A stretch of 64,000 bases of DNA from Haemophilus sp. (GCA_019423025.1 JAHZCD010000002.1:254615-318614), one strand, 5' to 3'; shown: positions 46,344 to 56,994, counted from the first letter of the stretch. The notes: generated by a model from the sequence alone, not told the origin. Translations and numbers: made by a program.

Positions 46344-47714
46344 ATGATTAAAGTAACTACCCAACAGCTTGCTCAAATTTTAAATGCCAATCTTATTGGC
46401 GATGGGCAGGCCGTTGTTGAGAATATCAATACGGATACACGCAAAGCAGTATCTAACTCGCTTTTTTTTGCATTAAAAGGTGAGCATTTTGATGCACATC
46501 AATACTTAGATAAAGCCGTTGAGCAAGGTGCGACAGCCTTAGTTGTGCAACAAGCTAACACTAAGATTGCAACACCACAATTGATTGTTTCAGATACGCG
46601 TTTAGCCCTTGGTCAATTAGCAAAATGGTTACGTGAAAAAATTAATCCTCGTACCGTGGCGATGACAGGTTCATCAGGTAAAACCACAGTGAAAGAGATG
46701 ACCGCATCCATTCTGCAACAAACAGCAGGCAATCCTGAAGCTGTGTTATTCACAAATGGTAATTTCAACAACGATATTGGCGTACCATTAACGTTATTAC
46801 GCTTAACCGAACAACATAAATTTGCCGTTATTGAATTAGGTGCTAATCATCAAGGCGAAATTGATTACACTACGCATCTTGCTCAGCCTGAAGCAGCATT
46901 AGTGAATAATGTAGCGGCTGCACATTTAGAGGGTTTTGGCTCCATTGAAGGTGTTGCACGTGCGAAAGGTGAAATCTATCGTGGTTTAACCCCAAATGGC
47001 GTAGCCATTATTAACAGTGAACATAATTATATTGAATTGTGGCAAAAAGAAATTGGTTCCCATGCTATTCAATATTTTAATGGCGGCGATTACAAAGCTG
47101 AAAATGTAAAACATTCACCTAATGGCTCAACGTTTACGTTAGTTTCGCCAAAAGGTAGTATTGAAATTAATTTGCCTTATTTAGGTGAGCATAATGTAAA
47201 AAATGCCTTGGCTGCGACCGCACTTGCTATGAATGTGGGCGCGAGTCTTGCTGATGTAAAAGCAGGTCTTGAACATCGCTCTCAAGTAAAAGGAAGATTA
47301 TTCCCGATTCAAGTGAATGAAAATCTCCTTTTATTAGATGATACTTACAATGCGAATGTCGATTCTTTACAAGCTGCGATTGATGTTTTAAAAGGTTATG
47401 ATGCTTTCCGTATTCTACTCGTAGGCGATATGAAAGAATTAGGCGAGGATAGCCTAAAATGCCATCAACAAGTGGGTGAGCACGCTAAACAGGCTAAATT
47501 AGATTTAGTGCTTTCTTACGGAACAGAAAGTGCGGTCATTTCTGAAGCTGTTTTTGGAAAACATTTTACAGATAAAGCTGAATTGACAGCTTATGCGTTA
47601 GATATTATTAAACAGAAATTACAAGAAAACCAAAAAGTCGTCGTATTAGCGAAAGGCTCGCGCTCAATGAAAATGGAAGAGACGATTTATTCATTAAAGG
47701 ATAACTTATGTTAG
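46344..47714 (+). CDS. murF: UDP-MurNAc-tripeptide:D-Ala-D-Ala ligase
   Basis: A 456-residue Mur ligase with the N-terminal uridine domain, ATP loop GSSGKTTVKE (about residue 107), ELGANHQGEI and DDTYNANVDS. It completes the pentapeptide of UDP-MurNAc. It follows murE by 9 bases and overlaps mraY by 7 bases. Confidence 0.97.
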   Translation: MIKVTTQQLAQILNANLIGDGQAVVENINTDTRKAVSNSLFFALKGEHFDAHQYLDKAVEQGATALVVQQANTKIATPQLIVSDTRLALGQLAKWLREKINPRTVAMTGSSGKTTVKEMTASILQQTAGNPEAVLFTNGNFNNDIGVPLTLLRLTEQHKFAVIELGANHQGEIDYTTHLAQPEAALVNNVAAAHLEGFGSIEGVARAKGEIYRGLTPNGVAIINSEHNYIELWQKEIGSHAIQYFNGGDYKAENVKHSPNGSTFTLVSPKGSIEINLPYLGEHNVKNALAATALAMNVGASLADVKAGLEHRSQVKGRLFPIQVNENLLLLDDTYNANVDSLQAAIDVLKGYDAFRILLVGDMKELGEDSLKCHQQVGEHAKQAKLDLVLSYGTESAVISEAVFGKHFTDKAELTAYALDIIKQKLQENQKVVVLAKGSRSMKMEETIYSLKDNLC

Positions 47715-48790
47715 TTTGGCTTGCTGAATACTTAGTTCGCTATGAAACGGCATTCAATGCCATTTCCTATATTACCGTACGTGCGATTTTGGCATTATTG
47801 ACCGCACTTTTCATTTCTTTATGGATTGGTCCGAAAGTGATCAAACGCCTTCAAATTTTAAAATTTGGCCAAGAAGTGCGTAATGATGGTCCTGAAAGTC
47901 ACTTTGCGAAAAAAGGTACGCCAACTATGGGCGGTGTGATGATTTTATTCTCCATTGGTGTCAGTACGTTATTATGGGCCAACTTAACGAATCCTTATGT
48001 TTGGATTTGCTTATTTGTGCTATTTGGCTATGGTGCAATTGGCTTTGTGGATGATTTCCGTAAAATCACGCGTAAAAATACCGATGGATTAATTGCGCGT
48101 TGGAAATATTTCTGGATGTCAGTCGTCGCATTAGTGGCGATCATTTGGTTGTATTGGTTAGGTCATGATACAGATGCAACTCGTTTAGTGATTCCATTCT
48201 TCAAAGATATCATGCCGCAATTAGGTTTATTCTATATCGTATTGTCTTACTTTGTGATTGTCGGTACAGGCAATGCAGTAAATTTAACCGACGGTTTAGA
48301 TGGTCTTGCGATCATGCCAACAGCGTTAGTCGCAGGTGCATTTGCTTTGATTGCATGGGCGACCGGTAACGTTAATTTTGCAGAATACTTACATATTCCT
48401 TACATCAAATATAGTTCTGAAGTCGTGGTGTTCTGTACTGCAATCGTAGGGGCTGGCTTAGGGTTCTTATGGTTTAACACTTATCCAGCTCAGGTCTTTA
48501 TGGGCGATGTGGGGTCTCTAGCACTTGGTGGTGCACTGGGTGTTGTTGCCATCCTTGTTCGTCAAGAATTCTTATTAGTAATCATGGGCGGTGTATTTGT
48601 TGTTGAAGCCTTGTCTGTGATTTTGCAAGTGGGTTCTTACAAATTAAGAAAACAACGTATTTTTAGAATGGCGCCAATTCATCACCACTTTGAATTGAAA
48701 GGCTGGCCAGAACCAAGAGTGATTATTCGGTTTTGGATTATTTCCTTGATGTTGGTGTTGATGGGGCTTGTAACGCTCAAACTAAGATAA
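47708..48790 (+). CDS. mraY: Phospho-MurNAc-pentapeptide translocase
   Basis: A 360-residue enzyme with ten transmembrane helices that transfers phospho-MurNAc-pentapeptide to undecaprenyl phosphate, making lipid I. The motifs GFVDDFRK, NLTDGLDGLA (catalytic Asp residues) and APIHHHFELKGW are all present. Confidence 0.98.
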   Translation: MLVWLAEYLVRYETAFNAISYITVRAILALLTALFISLWIGPKVIKRLQILKFGQEVRNDGPESHFAKKGTPTMGGVMILFSIGVSTLLWANLTNPYVWICLFVLFGYGAIGFVDDFRKITRKNTDGLIARWKYFWMSVVALVAIIWLYWLGHDTDATRLVIPFFKDIMPQLGLFYIVLSYFVIVGTGNAVNLTDGLDGLAIMPTALVAGAFALIAWATGNVNFAEYLHIPYIKYSSEVVVFCTAIVGAGLGFLWFNTYPAQVFMGDVGSLALGGALGVVAILVRQEFLLVIMGGVFVVEALSVILQVGSYKLRKQRIFRMAPIHHHFELKGWPEPRVIIRFWIISLMLVLMGLVTLKLR

Positions 48791-48795
48791 TTTTT

Positions 48796-48820
48796 GTAGG
48801 GTGCACTTGTTGCACCCTGC
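48796..48820. repeat. Small palindromic element between mraY and murD
   Basis: AGGGTGCA and TGCACCCT pair around CTTGT inside GTAGGGTGC..., in a 62-base gap that is wide for this cluster. It resembles short dispersed palindromes seen in many genomes. No T run follows, so it is not a classical terminator. Confidence 0.5.
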
Positions 48821-48852
48821 GTGATCCCAGAATACGAGAGAAGAAAAACAAC

Positions 48853-50166
48853 ATGACAACTCTATATCAAAATAAAACTATCACCATTATAGGTCTCGGA
48901 AAAACAGGCCTTTCTTGCGTTGAATATCTTCAATCTCAACAAGCTAACATCCGAGTGATTGATACACGTCAACATCCAGCAGGTGCGGATAAATTACCTA
49001 AAAATGTTCCCTTACATACAGGTAGCCTAAATCAACAATGGTTACTTGAAAGCGATATTATTGTCATTAGCCCAGGACTCGCGGTAAAAACACCTGAAAT
49101 TCAGGCCGCACTTTCAGCGGGCGTAGAAGTAATAGGGGATATTGAATTATTCTGTCGAACTGCCACCAAGCCAATTATCGGGATTACAGGCTCTAACGGT
49201 AAAAGCACCGTAACAACATTAGTCTATGAAATGGCGAAAGCTGCAGGAATAAAAGTAGGCATGGGGGGAAACATTGGCATCCCTGCGTTGTCATTATTAA
49301 ATGAAGATTGCGATCTTTATGTATTAGAGCTTTCCAGTTTCCAACTTGAAACCACTTATAGTTTGAAAGCGGCTGCAGCGACAGTGCTTAATGTGACTGA
49401 AGATCACATGGATCGCTATGTTGATTTAGAAGATTATCGCCAAGCCAAATTGCGTATTTACCACAATGCGGAAACAGCAGTAGTGAATTTAGAAGATAAA
49501 CTCACGTTTGGCGAAGGTGAAAATCAAGCTAAGAAGGTAGTGTCTTTTGCTGAAAATCAAGCGGATTACTGGTTAAAAACCGAAAATGGTAAACAGTACT
49601 TAATGGCGAAAGAGGAAGTGATTTTACCTTGTGATGAAGCGACCTTAGTTGGCCGTCATAATTACATGAATATTTTAGCGGCGACAGCGTTAGCGCAAGC
49701 AGTAGGCATAAATTTAGAGGCAATTCGTACCGCACTTCGTCAATTTAAAGGCTTAGACCATCGTTTCCAATTAGCGCATCAAGCGAATGGCGTTCGTTGG
49801 ATTAATGATTCCAAAGCCACTAATGTAGGTAGCACCGTTGCCGCATTAGCAGGTTTATATGTTGAGGGTACGTTACACCTTTTATTAGGTGGTGATGGTA
49901 AAGGTGCAGATTTTTCTGAATTAAAGGATTTAATCAATCAGCCTCATATTTCAACGTATTGCTTTGGTCGTGATGGCAAACAACTAGCCGCACTTTCAAG
50001 TCAAAGCCATTTGTTTGAAACTATGGAACAAGCGATTGCATTTTTACGTCCACATTTAAAATCAGGCGATATGGTGTTATTATCTCCTGCTTGTGCAAGT
50101 TTGGATCAGTTTGCCTCTTTTGAAAAACGTGGCGAAGAGTTTACTCGTTTAGCAAAATTAGCTTAA
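48853..50166 (+). CDS. murD: UDP-MurNAc-L-Ala:D-Glu ligase
   Basis: A start at ATG 48853 (MTTLYQNKTITIIG) fits the family length (437 residues); upstream in-frame codons run into mraY. It has a Rossmann-like N-terminus (GLGKTGLS), ATP loop GITGSNGKST (about residue 108), NVTEDHMDRY and INDSKATN. It adds D-glutamate to UDP-MurNAc-L-alanine. Confidence 0.97.
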   Translation: MTTLYQNKTITIIGLGKTGLSCVEYLQSQQANIRVIDTRQHPAGADKLPKNVPLHTGSLNQQWLLESDIIVISPGLAVKTPEIQAALSAGVEVIGDIELFCRTATKPIIGITGSNGKSTVTTLVYEMAKAAGIKVGMGGNIGIPALSLLNEDCDLYVLELSSFQLETTYSLKAAAATVLNVTEDHMDRYVDLEDYRQAKLRIYHNAETAVVNLEDKLTFGEGENQAKKVVSFAENQADYWLKTENGKQYLMAKEEVILPCDEATLVGRHNYMNILAATALAQAVGINLEAIRTALRQFKGLDHRFQLAHQANGVRWINDSKATNVGSTVAALAGLYVEGTLHLLLGGDGKGADFSELKDLINQPHISTYCFGRDGKQLAALSSQSHLFETMEQAIAFLRPHLKSGDMVLLSPACASLDQFASFEKRGEEFTRLAKLA

Positions 50167-50181
50167 AGAATTAGGATAGTA

Positions 50182-51366
50182 ATGGAATTTATCAATAAAA
50201 TTAAACAAAATTATGAACAATGGGCGAGAGTGACGCCGCAAGGGTTGCTCTATGATCGCGCATTGTTTTGGCTTTTTGTCGTGCTATTACTGATTGGTTT
50301 AGTGGCGGTAACTTCTGCTTCGATGCCTTACAGTGCACGCGTATTTAATGATACATTCTATTTTGCTAAACGTGATGCCGTGTATGTCTTACTTTCTTTA
50401 GCAACTTGTTATTTAACTCTCCAAATTTCTTCCTCTCAATGGGAAAAGTGGCACGCAAAAGTCTTCTTGTTAGCTATTGTTTTATTAATACTGGTTCTTG
50501 GTATCGGGACTTCTGTTAATGGGGCTAAACGTTGGATTTCTTTAGGAATTTTAAATTTCCAGCCTGCGGAATTTGCTAAGCTAGCTTTAACTTGTTTCCT
50601 GGCGAGCTATTTTACGCGTCGTTATGATGAAGTTCGTGGTAAAAAATTCAGTGCGGCTAAGCCTTTCATTGTGATGGGCGTATTAGGGATATTCTTACTA
50701 GCTCAGCCTGACTTAGGGAGTACCGTTGTACTTTTCGTTATTACCTTTGGCATGCTTTTTATTGTCGGTGCAAATTTTTGGCAATTTATTTTGCTAATTG
50801 GTACAGGCATACTCCTCTTTGTATGGCTGGTTCTCTCCGCCTCTTATCGTTTAAAACGTTTTACCGGTTTCTTAGAGCCATTTAAAGATCCATACGGAAC
50901 AGGATTCCAGCTGACTAACTCTTTAATGGCGTTTGGTCGTGGTGAAATTAGTGGGGAAGGACTCGGTAACTCCATTCAAAAACTCGATTATCTTCCTGAA
51001 GCACATACTGACTTTATCATGGCGATTATTGGTGAAGAGTTCGGTTTTATTGGTATTTTAGTGGTTGTGATTCTCTTAGGGTTACTGATTTTCCGAGCGA
51101 TGAAAATCGGACGAGAATCACTCATGTTAGAACAACGTTTCCGTGGCTTTTTTGCTTTAGGTATTAGTTTCTGGATTTTCTTCCAAGGTTTTGTCAATCT
51201 AGGCATGGCCTTAGGGATGTTACCAACAAAAGGTTTAACTTTCCCATTAGTGAGTTACGGTGGTTCAAGTATCATTATTATGTCGGCGACCGTAGGGATT
51301 TTATTGCGTATTGACCATGAGAATAGATTACAACGAGGTGGTCAAGCGCGTTTGAGAGATGATTAG
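50182..51366 (+). CDS. ftsW: Septal peptidoglycan polymerase FtsW (SEDS)
   Basis: A 394-residue SEDS protein with ten transmembrane helices, GAKRWISLG, QPDLGSTVVL (with the essential Asp of the family) and the C-terminal PTKGLTFPLVSYGGSS signature. It polymerises lipid II glycan strands at the septum together with FtsI. Confidence 0.97.
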   Translation: MEFINKIKQNYEQWARVTPQGLLYDRALFWLFVVLLLIGLVAVTSASMPYSARVFNDTFYFAKRDAVYVLLSLATCYLTLQISSSQWEKWHAKVFLLAIVLLILVLGIGTSVNGAKRWISLGILNFQPAEFAKLALTCFLASYFTRRYDEVRGKKFSAAKPFIVMGVLGIFLLAQPDLGSTVVLFVITFGMLFIVGANFWQFILLIGTGILLFVWLVLSASYRLKRFTGFLEPFKDPYGTGFQLTNSLMAFGRGEISGEGLGNSIQKLDYLPEAHTDFIMAIIGEEFGFIGILVVVILLGLLIFRAMKIGRESLMLEQRFRGFFALGISFWIFFQGFVNLGMALGMLPTKGLTFPLVSYGGSSIIIMSATVGILLRIDHENRLQRGGQARLRDD

Positions 51367-51374
51367 GGATATTT

Positions 51375-52427
51375 ATGAGTAAAAAATTATTAGTTATGGC
51401 GGGTGGTACTGGTGGACATGTTTTCCCCGCCATTGCGGTTGCTCAAACCTTACAAAAAGAAGGTTGGGAAATTTGCTGGTTAGGTACCAAAGATCGAATG
51501 GAAGCACAACTTGTACCAAAACATGGTATTCCGATTCGTTTTATTCAAATTTCTGGGTTGCGTGGTAAAGGCATTAAAGCATTACTAGGCGCACCTTTTG
51601 CTATTTTAAGAGCAGTATTGCAAGCTCGTAAAATTATCAAAGAATATCAACCTAATGCGGTATTAGGTATGGGTGGTTATGTATCTGGCCCAGGTGGCAT
51701 CGCGGCAAAATTTTGTGGCGTGCCGGTTATTTTACATGAACAGAATGCCGTAGCGGGCTTAACCAATGAATGGTTAGCAAAAATTGCGACACGTGTATTA
51801 CAAGCTTTCCCAACGGCATTCAAAGATGCCGAAGTGGTAGGAAACCCGGTTCGCCAAGATTTATTTGAAATGCCATCACCACAATCGCGTTTTTCAGAAA
51901 GAAGTGGAAAACTGAGAGTGCTTGTCGTGGGGGGGAGTCAAGGTGCTCGCGTACTCAATCAAACGATTCCACAAGTAGTAGCACGTTTGGCAGATAAACT
52001 AGAAGTGCGTCATCAAGTGGGTAAAGGTTCAGTTGAGAGTGTGACCGCACTTTATGGTGAACATGCCGGTTTGGTCAAAATTACAGAATTTATTGATGAT
52101 ATGGCAGAAGCCTATGCCTGGGCGGATGTGGTGATTTGTCGTTCTGGTGCCTTAACAGTATGTGAATTAGCTGCAGTAGGGACTCCAGCAATTTTCGTAC
52201 CATTCCAGCATAAAGATCAGCAACAATATTTAAATGCAAAATATCTTGCCGATGTCGGTGCAGCAAAAATCGTTCAGCAAAATGAATTAAATGCGGATGT
52301 GTTAGTTGATTTCTTAGAAAAAATAGATCGTGAAACCTTGTTAGTGATGGCGATTAAAGCAAAAGAAATGTCAGCACCATTAGCGGCTAAACGTGTAGCT
52401 GATGTCATCGTAGAGAATGCGAAATAA
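51375..52427 (+). CDS. murG: UDP-GlcNAc transferase MurG
   Basis: A 350-residue GT-B glycosyltransferase with GGTGGHVFPA (residues about 10-19), GMGGYVSGP, GGSQGAR and a UDP-binding segment RSGALTVCE. It converts lipid I to lipid II at the inner face of the membrane. Confidence 0.98.
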   Translation: MSKKLLVMAGGTGGHVFPAIAVAQTLQKEGWEICWLGTKDRMEAQLVPKHGIPIRFIQISGLRGKGIKALLGAPFAILRAVLQARKIIKEYQPNAVLGMGGYVSGPGGIAAKFCGVPVILHEQNAVAGLTNEWLAKIATRVLQAFPTAFKDAEVVGNPVRQDLFEMPSPQSRFSERSGKLRVLVVGGSQGARVLNQTIPQVVARLADKLEVRHQVGKGSVESVTALYGEHAGLVKITEFIDDMAEAYAWADVVICRSGALTVCELAAVGTPAIFVPFQHKDQQQYLNAKYLADVGAAKIVQQNELNADVLVDFLEKIDRETLLVMAIKAKEMSAPLAAKRVADVIVENAK

Positions 52428-52498
52428 GAACAGAGAAGTTAAGGGGAGTAAATAAATCCTTAATCTAAAAGTGCGGTTAAAAATAAAGGTGAAATAAT

Positions 52499-53926
52499 AT
52501 GAAACATATTTCGGACGAAATTAGAAAGATTATCCCTGAGATGCGTCGGGTTCAACAAATTCATTTCATTGGTATCGGTGGTGCTGGTATGAGTGGAATT
52601 GCCGAAATTTTATTAAATGAAGGTTATGATATCTCTGGTTCTGATATTGCAGATGGTGTTGTGACTCAGCGTCTTGCTCAAGCAGGCGCAAAAATTTTCA
52701 TTGGTCACCAAGCGGAAAATGTGCAAGGGGCAAGTGTAGTAGTTGTATCAAGTGCGATCCATGAAGATAACCCTGAATTAATCGCCGCAAAACAAAATCG
52801 TATTCCAGTGATTCAGCGAGCACAAATGTTGGCTGAAATTATGCGTTTCCGTCATGGTATTGCGGTAGCAGGTACCCATGGTAAAACCACTACTACAGCT
52901 ATGATTTCGATGATTTATACTCAAGCGAAACTGGATCCAACTTTCGTTAATGGTGGTTTAGTTAAATCAGCCGGTAAAAATGCGCATTTAGGTGCAAGTC
53001 GTTATTTAATCGCTGAAGCAGATGAAAGTGATGCCTCTTTCTTACACTTACAGCCGATGGTTTCTGTGGTGACCAATATTGAACCGGATCATATGGATAC
53101 CTATGAAGGTGACTTTGAGAAAATGAAAGCCACCTATGTAAAATTCTTACATAACTTACCGTTTTACGGTTTAGCGGTGATGTGCGCAGATGATGCGGTA
53201 TTAATGGAACTTGTTCCTCAAGTTGGTCGCCAAGTATTAACCTATGGCTTCAGTGAACATGCTGATTATCGTATCGAAGATTATGAACAAACCGGTTTCC
53301 AAGGCCATTACACCGTAGTTTGTCCAAGTGGTGAACGTATTAATGTATTATTAAATGTACCGGGTAAACACAATGCGTTAAACGCAACCGCAGCACTTGC
53401 AGTAGCAAAAGAAGAAGGCATTGGCAATGAAGCGATTTTAGAAGCGCTTGCTGATTTCCAAGGTGCGGGCAGACGTTTCGACCAATTAGGCGAGTTTATT
53501 CGTCCAAATGGTAAAGTACGCTTAGTGGATGATTATGGTCATCACCCAACAGAAGTTGGCGTGACAATCAAAGCAGCACGTGAAGGCTGGGGAGATAAAC
53601 GTATTGTGATGATTTTCCAACCACACCGTTATTCACGTACTCGCGATTTATTTGATGATTTCGTGCAGGTATTATCCCAAGTGGATGCATTGATTATGTT
53701 AGACGTGTATGCCGCAGGTGAAGCACCAATTGTCGGTGCAGATAGTAAAGCACTTTGTCGTTCTATTCGTAACCTAGGAAAAGTCGATCCTATTTTAGTT
53801 TCTGATACGGAACAACTTGGTGATGTATTAGATCAAATTATTCAAGATGGTGATTTAATTCTTGCCCAAGGTGCGGGAAGTGTAAGCAAAATTTCTCGTG
53901 GTTTAGCAGAGCGTTGGAAAGCATAA
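52499..53926 (+). CDS. murC: UDP-MurNAc:L-alanine ligase
   Basis: A 475-residue Mur ligase with the N-terminal GIGGAGMSGIAE loop, ATP loop GTHGKTTTTA (about residue 124), EADESDASF and DDYGHHPTEV. It adds the first amino acid to UDP-MurNAc. The 71-base gap before it holds an uptake signal core and AAAGGTG. Confidence 0.98.
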   Translation: MKHISDEIRKIIPEMRRVQQIHFIGIGGAGMSGIAEILLNEGYDISGSDIADGVVTQRLAQAGAKIFIGHQAENVQGASVVVVSSAIHEDNPELIAAKQNRIPVIQRAQMLAEIMRFRHGIAVAGTHGKTTTTAMISMIYTQAKLDPTFVNGGLVKSAGKNAHLGASRYLIAEADESDASFLHLQPMVSVVTNIEPDHMDTYEGDFEKMKATYVKFLHNLPFYGLAVMCADDAVLMELVPQVGRQVLTYGFSEHADYRIEDYEQTGFQGHYTVVCPSGERINVLLNVPGKHNALNATAALAVAKEEGIGNEAILEALADFQGAGRRFDQLGEFIRPNGKVRLVDDYGHHPTEVGVTIKAAREGWGDKRIVMIFQPHRYSRTRDLFDDFVQVLSQVDALIMLDVYAAGEAPIVGADSKALCRSIRNLGKVDPILVSDTEQLGDVLDQIIQDGDLILAQGAGSVSKISRGLAERWKA

Positions 53927-53986
53927 ATACATTGAAAAAATAACCGCACTTTTCAATGAAGAATAAAAGGAAAACAGGATAAAACA

Positions 53987-54907
53987 ATGAATTTAAAACA
54001 AGAAAAAATTGCCGTGTTGTTAGGCGGCACATCAGCTGAACGTGAAGTATCTCTTAATTCTGGTGCAGCTGTGTTAAATGCATTAGTGAGTCAAGGCTAT
54101 AATGCGCACGGTATCGATCCTAAAGAATATAATGTCGCGAATTTAAAAGCAGATGGTTTTGATCGCGTTTTTAACATTTTACATGGTCGCGGTGGTGAAG
54201 ATGGCACCATGCAAGGTTTATTAGAACAAATCGGTTTACCTTACACCGGTTGTGGTGTGATGGCTTCGGCGTTAACCATGGATAAAATGCGCACTAAAAT
54301 GTTATGGAAAGCCTTTGGTTTACCTGTTGCCGATATGGAGATCGTGACGAAAGAAAACGCTCACGAACTAAACCCACAAGCTGTGGTCGAAAAATTAGGT
54401 TTACCTTTAATGGTTAAGCCGTCTCTTGAAGGTTCAAGTGTGGGTTTAACGAAAGTAAAAGTAGTCGAAGAATTAAAAAGTGCGGTCGATTATGCACTTA
54501 AATTTGATAACACCATTTTGATTGAAGAATGGTTAGCGGGTGATGAATTAACGGTACCTGTTTTAGGTGGCGAAGTATTGCCGGCTGTTCGCATTGTGCC
54601 AGAAGGTGAGTTTTATGATTACGATGCGAAATATATTTCAGATAACACTCAATATTTTTGCCCTGCGGGCCTTTCAGCTGAACGTGAGCAAGAATTAGCG
54701 AAATTAGTTAAACGTGCTTATGACGTCGTAGGGTGTCGTGGTTGGAGCCGCATTGATGTGATGACTGATGCACAAGGTAATTTCCGTTTAGTCGAAGTAA
54801 ACACAAATCCTGGCATGACAAGTCACAGTTTGTTCCCTAAATCAGCGTCAACAGTCGGTATTTCATTTGAACAACTCGTCGTGAAAATTTTGGAGTTGAG
54901 TGCGTAA
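53987..54907 (+). CDS. ddlB: D-alanine-D-alanine ligase B
   Basis: A 306-residue ATP-grasp ligase with LLGGTSAEREVS, HGRGGEDGT, KPSLEGSSVG and VNTNPGMTSHS. It makes D-Ala-D-Ala for MurF. Its stop overlaps the start of ftsQ (TAATG). Confidence 0.97.
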   Translation: MNLKQEKIAVLLGGTSAEREVSLNSGAAVLNALVSQGYNAHGIDPKEYNVANLKADGFDRVFNILHGRGGEDGTMQGLLEQIGLPYTGCGVMASALTMDKMRTKMLWKAFGLPVADMEIVTKENAHELNPQAVVEKLGLPLMVKPSLEGSSVGLTKVKVVEELKSAVDYALKFDNTILIEEWLAGDELTVPVLGGEVLPAVRIVPEGEFYDYDAKYISDNTQYFCPAGLSAEREQELAKLVKRAYDVVGCRGWSRIDVMTDAQGNFRLVEVNTNPGMTSHSLFPKSASTVGISFEQLVVKILELSA

Positions 54908-55692
54908 TGAATGTAATTAAGCGCAAAAATACACCGCCAACGCAATTTGGTCGCTCATCTAACGGAGAGGGTAAATTCCGTTTTATGTTGCCGATTAAAC
55001 TTGCTTTGGTGTTACTTTGTGCGGGGCTAGGGTATTTTGTTTATTCAAACTGGCAAAGTTGGCTGGAAAGCTTAGACGGTGATAGAAAAATTACTGCTTA
55101 TGCCTTAGTAGGTCAAAATGAATTTACCACTTATCCGGATGTGCAAGATGTATTACTCAAAATGGGGTCACTTAAGGGCTTCTGGGGACAGGACGTTAAG
55201 CAAATTCAAGAGCAGCTTGAAACAATTCCTTGGGTAAAAGGTGCGGTAGTTCGTAAAATTTGGCCAAATCGTTTAAGTATCTGGTTATCAGAATATCAGC
55301 CAGTCGCCATTTGGAACAAAACAGAGTTCGTTACAAAAGAGGGAACAGTTTTCCAATTGCCGATGGATAAGTTAAAAGAAAAAGCTTTACCTTATTTAGG
55401 TGGTCCGGATTATCAAAGCTTGAAGGTCTTAGAGGCTTGGAATCAAATTTTTGCTGATTTTAAAGCGAAAAATTTGGTGATTAAAGGTGTGACAATTGAT
55501 GATCGTGGTGCGTGGCAAGTTACGCTAGATAATGATATAGTATTGAAACTTGGACGCGGAGATTGGAAACCAAAATTAGATCGATTTGTAACGATTTATC
55601 CACAAATTGAAGTGCCTGAAGGTAAACGAATTGATTATGTAGATTTGCGCTATGCATCTGCATCAGCAGCGGTTGGATTGACAGAGAAATAA
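54907..55692 (+). CDS. ftsQ: Cell division protein FtsQ
   Basis: A 261-residue bitopic protein: a basic cytoplasmic tail, one transmembrane helix (IKLALVLLCAGLGYFVY), a POTRA domain (about residues 60-130, with the LETIPWVKGAVVRKIWP segment, best seen as PWVKGAVVRK) and a beta domain (WNKTEFVTKEGTVFQLP). It recruits FtsB and FtsL to the septum. Confidence 0.95.
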   Translation: MNVIKRKNTPPTQFGRSSNGEGKFRFMLPIKLALVLLCAGLGYFVYSNWQSWLESLDGDRKITAYALVGQNEFTTYPDVQDVLLKMGSLKGFWGQDVKQIQEQLETIPWVKGAVVRKIWPNRLSIWLSEYQPVAIWNKTEFVTKEGTVFQLPMDKLKEKALPYLGGPDYQSLKVLEAWNQIFADFKAKNLVIKGVTIDDRGAWQVTLDNDIVLKLGRGDWKPKLDRFVTIYPQIEVPEGKRIDYVDLRYASASAAVGLTEK

Positions 55693-55719
55693 AAATAATT
55701 CATTAGGTGTAATAAGAAA

Positions 55720-56994
55720 ATGGGAAAAGAGTTGGAACCGAAAGTCATTGTAGGTCTTGAAGTTGGTACATCAAAAGTTGTTGCTGTTGTTGGGGAAGTG
55801 CTTCCTGATGGCGTAGTAAATGTACTTGGCGTGGGTAGTTGTCCATCGAAAGGGATTGATCGTGGCAGTATTACTGATTTAGATGCTGTTGTTAACTCTA
55901 TCCAACGTGCTATTGAAGCGGCTGAATCAATGGCTGATTGCCAAATTATGAGTGTGACTCTTGCAATTACGGGTGAACATATTCAAAGCCTGAATGAGAG
56001 CGGTTTTGTTGCTATTTCTGATAATGAAGTGACTCAAGATGAAATTGATGATGCTTTACATACAGCGAGCTCAGTAAAATTACCCGAAGGCCTTTCTTTA
56101 TTACACATTATTCCTCAAGAATACGCGGTAGATAAACAAGTTAATATTAAAAATCCATTAGGTTTGCAAGGCGTCCGTTTAAAAGCAAATGTACACCTAA
56201 TTGCTTGTCACCAAGACTGGCAAAATAACTTGAAAAAAGCAGTTGAACGTTGCGGATTACAGGTTGATAAAGTCGTGTTCTCCGGCTTTGCAGCAACACA
56301 TTCTGTTTTAACTGAAGATGAAAAAGATCTTGGTGTTTGCTTAGTTGATTTCGGTGCAGGCACCATGAATATGATGGTTTACACCAATGGCTCATTGCGT
56401 TTCAGCAAGGTTATTCCTTACGCAGGCAATATTGTCACGAATGATATTGCTCATGCATGTACCGTTTCTCGTGCAGAGGCAGAGCGCATTAAAGTGAATT
56501 ATGCGAGTGCATTGTATCCGGCACGTTTACATGGTGACAAGAAAATTGAAGTGGCAAGTATTGGTGGGCGAGCACCACGCGCGTTAACAAAAAGTGATTT
56601 ATCTTTAATCACTTCAGCAAGATATATTGAACTATTAGGCGTTGTTAAGGACGAATTAGATAAGCTCAAAGCAGATTTAGAAACTAAACATATTAAATTT
56701 GAATTAATTGCGGGTGTTGTTATCACTGGTGGTGGTGCACAGATTGAAGACTTAAAAGATTGTGCATCAAGTGTATTTGGTTGTCAGGTGCGTATTGGTA
56801 GTCCATTAAATATTACGGGTTTAACAGATTATGTAAATCGCCCACAATATTCAACTGTAGTGGGATTATTACAATACCATCATCAAAATAGTGATAATGA
56901 TCCTGTGGATAGTAACTATGGCGATGAAGCATTAGGAAAAAAATTCTGGAAAGGCCTTAAAAATATTTTCAATAAAGTGAAATCAGAATTTTGA
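55720..56994 (+). CDS. ftsA: Cell division protein FtsA
   Basis: A 424-residue actin-like ATPase with GLEVGTSKV, VDFGAGTMNM and VITGGGAQIE phosphate- and adenosine-binding motifs. The C-terminal amphipathic helix (FWKGLKNIF) attaches to the membrane. It tethers FtsZ filaments and signals to later divisome proteins. Confidence 0.97.
   Translation: MGKELEPKVIVGLEVGTSKVVAVVGEVLPDGVVNVLGVGSCPSKGIDRGSITDLDAVVNSIQRAIEAAESMADCQIMSVTLAITGEHIQSLNESGFVAISDNEVTQDEIDDALHTASSVKLPEGLSLLHIIPQEYAVDKQVNIKNPLGLQGVRLKANVHLIACHQDWQNNLKKAVERCGLQVDKVVFSGFAATHSVLTEDEKDLGVCLVDFGAGTMNMMVYTNGSLRFSKVIPYAGNIVTNDIAHACTVSRAEAERIKVNYASALYPARLHGDKKIEVASIGGRAPRALTKSDLSLITSARYIELLGVVKDELDKLKADLETKHIKFELIAGVVITGGGAQIEDLKDCASSVFGCQVRIGSPLNITGLTDYVNRPQYSTVVGLLQYHHQNSDNDPVDSNYGDEALGKKFWKGLKNIFNKVKSEF

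Noticed and set aside
48733..48852. Upstream extension of murD overlapping mraY
   Set aside because: The extra 40 residues are out-of-frame mraY sequence plus the palindromic spacer; ATG 48853 gives the family length.
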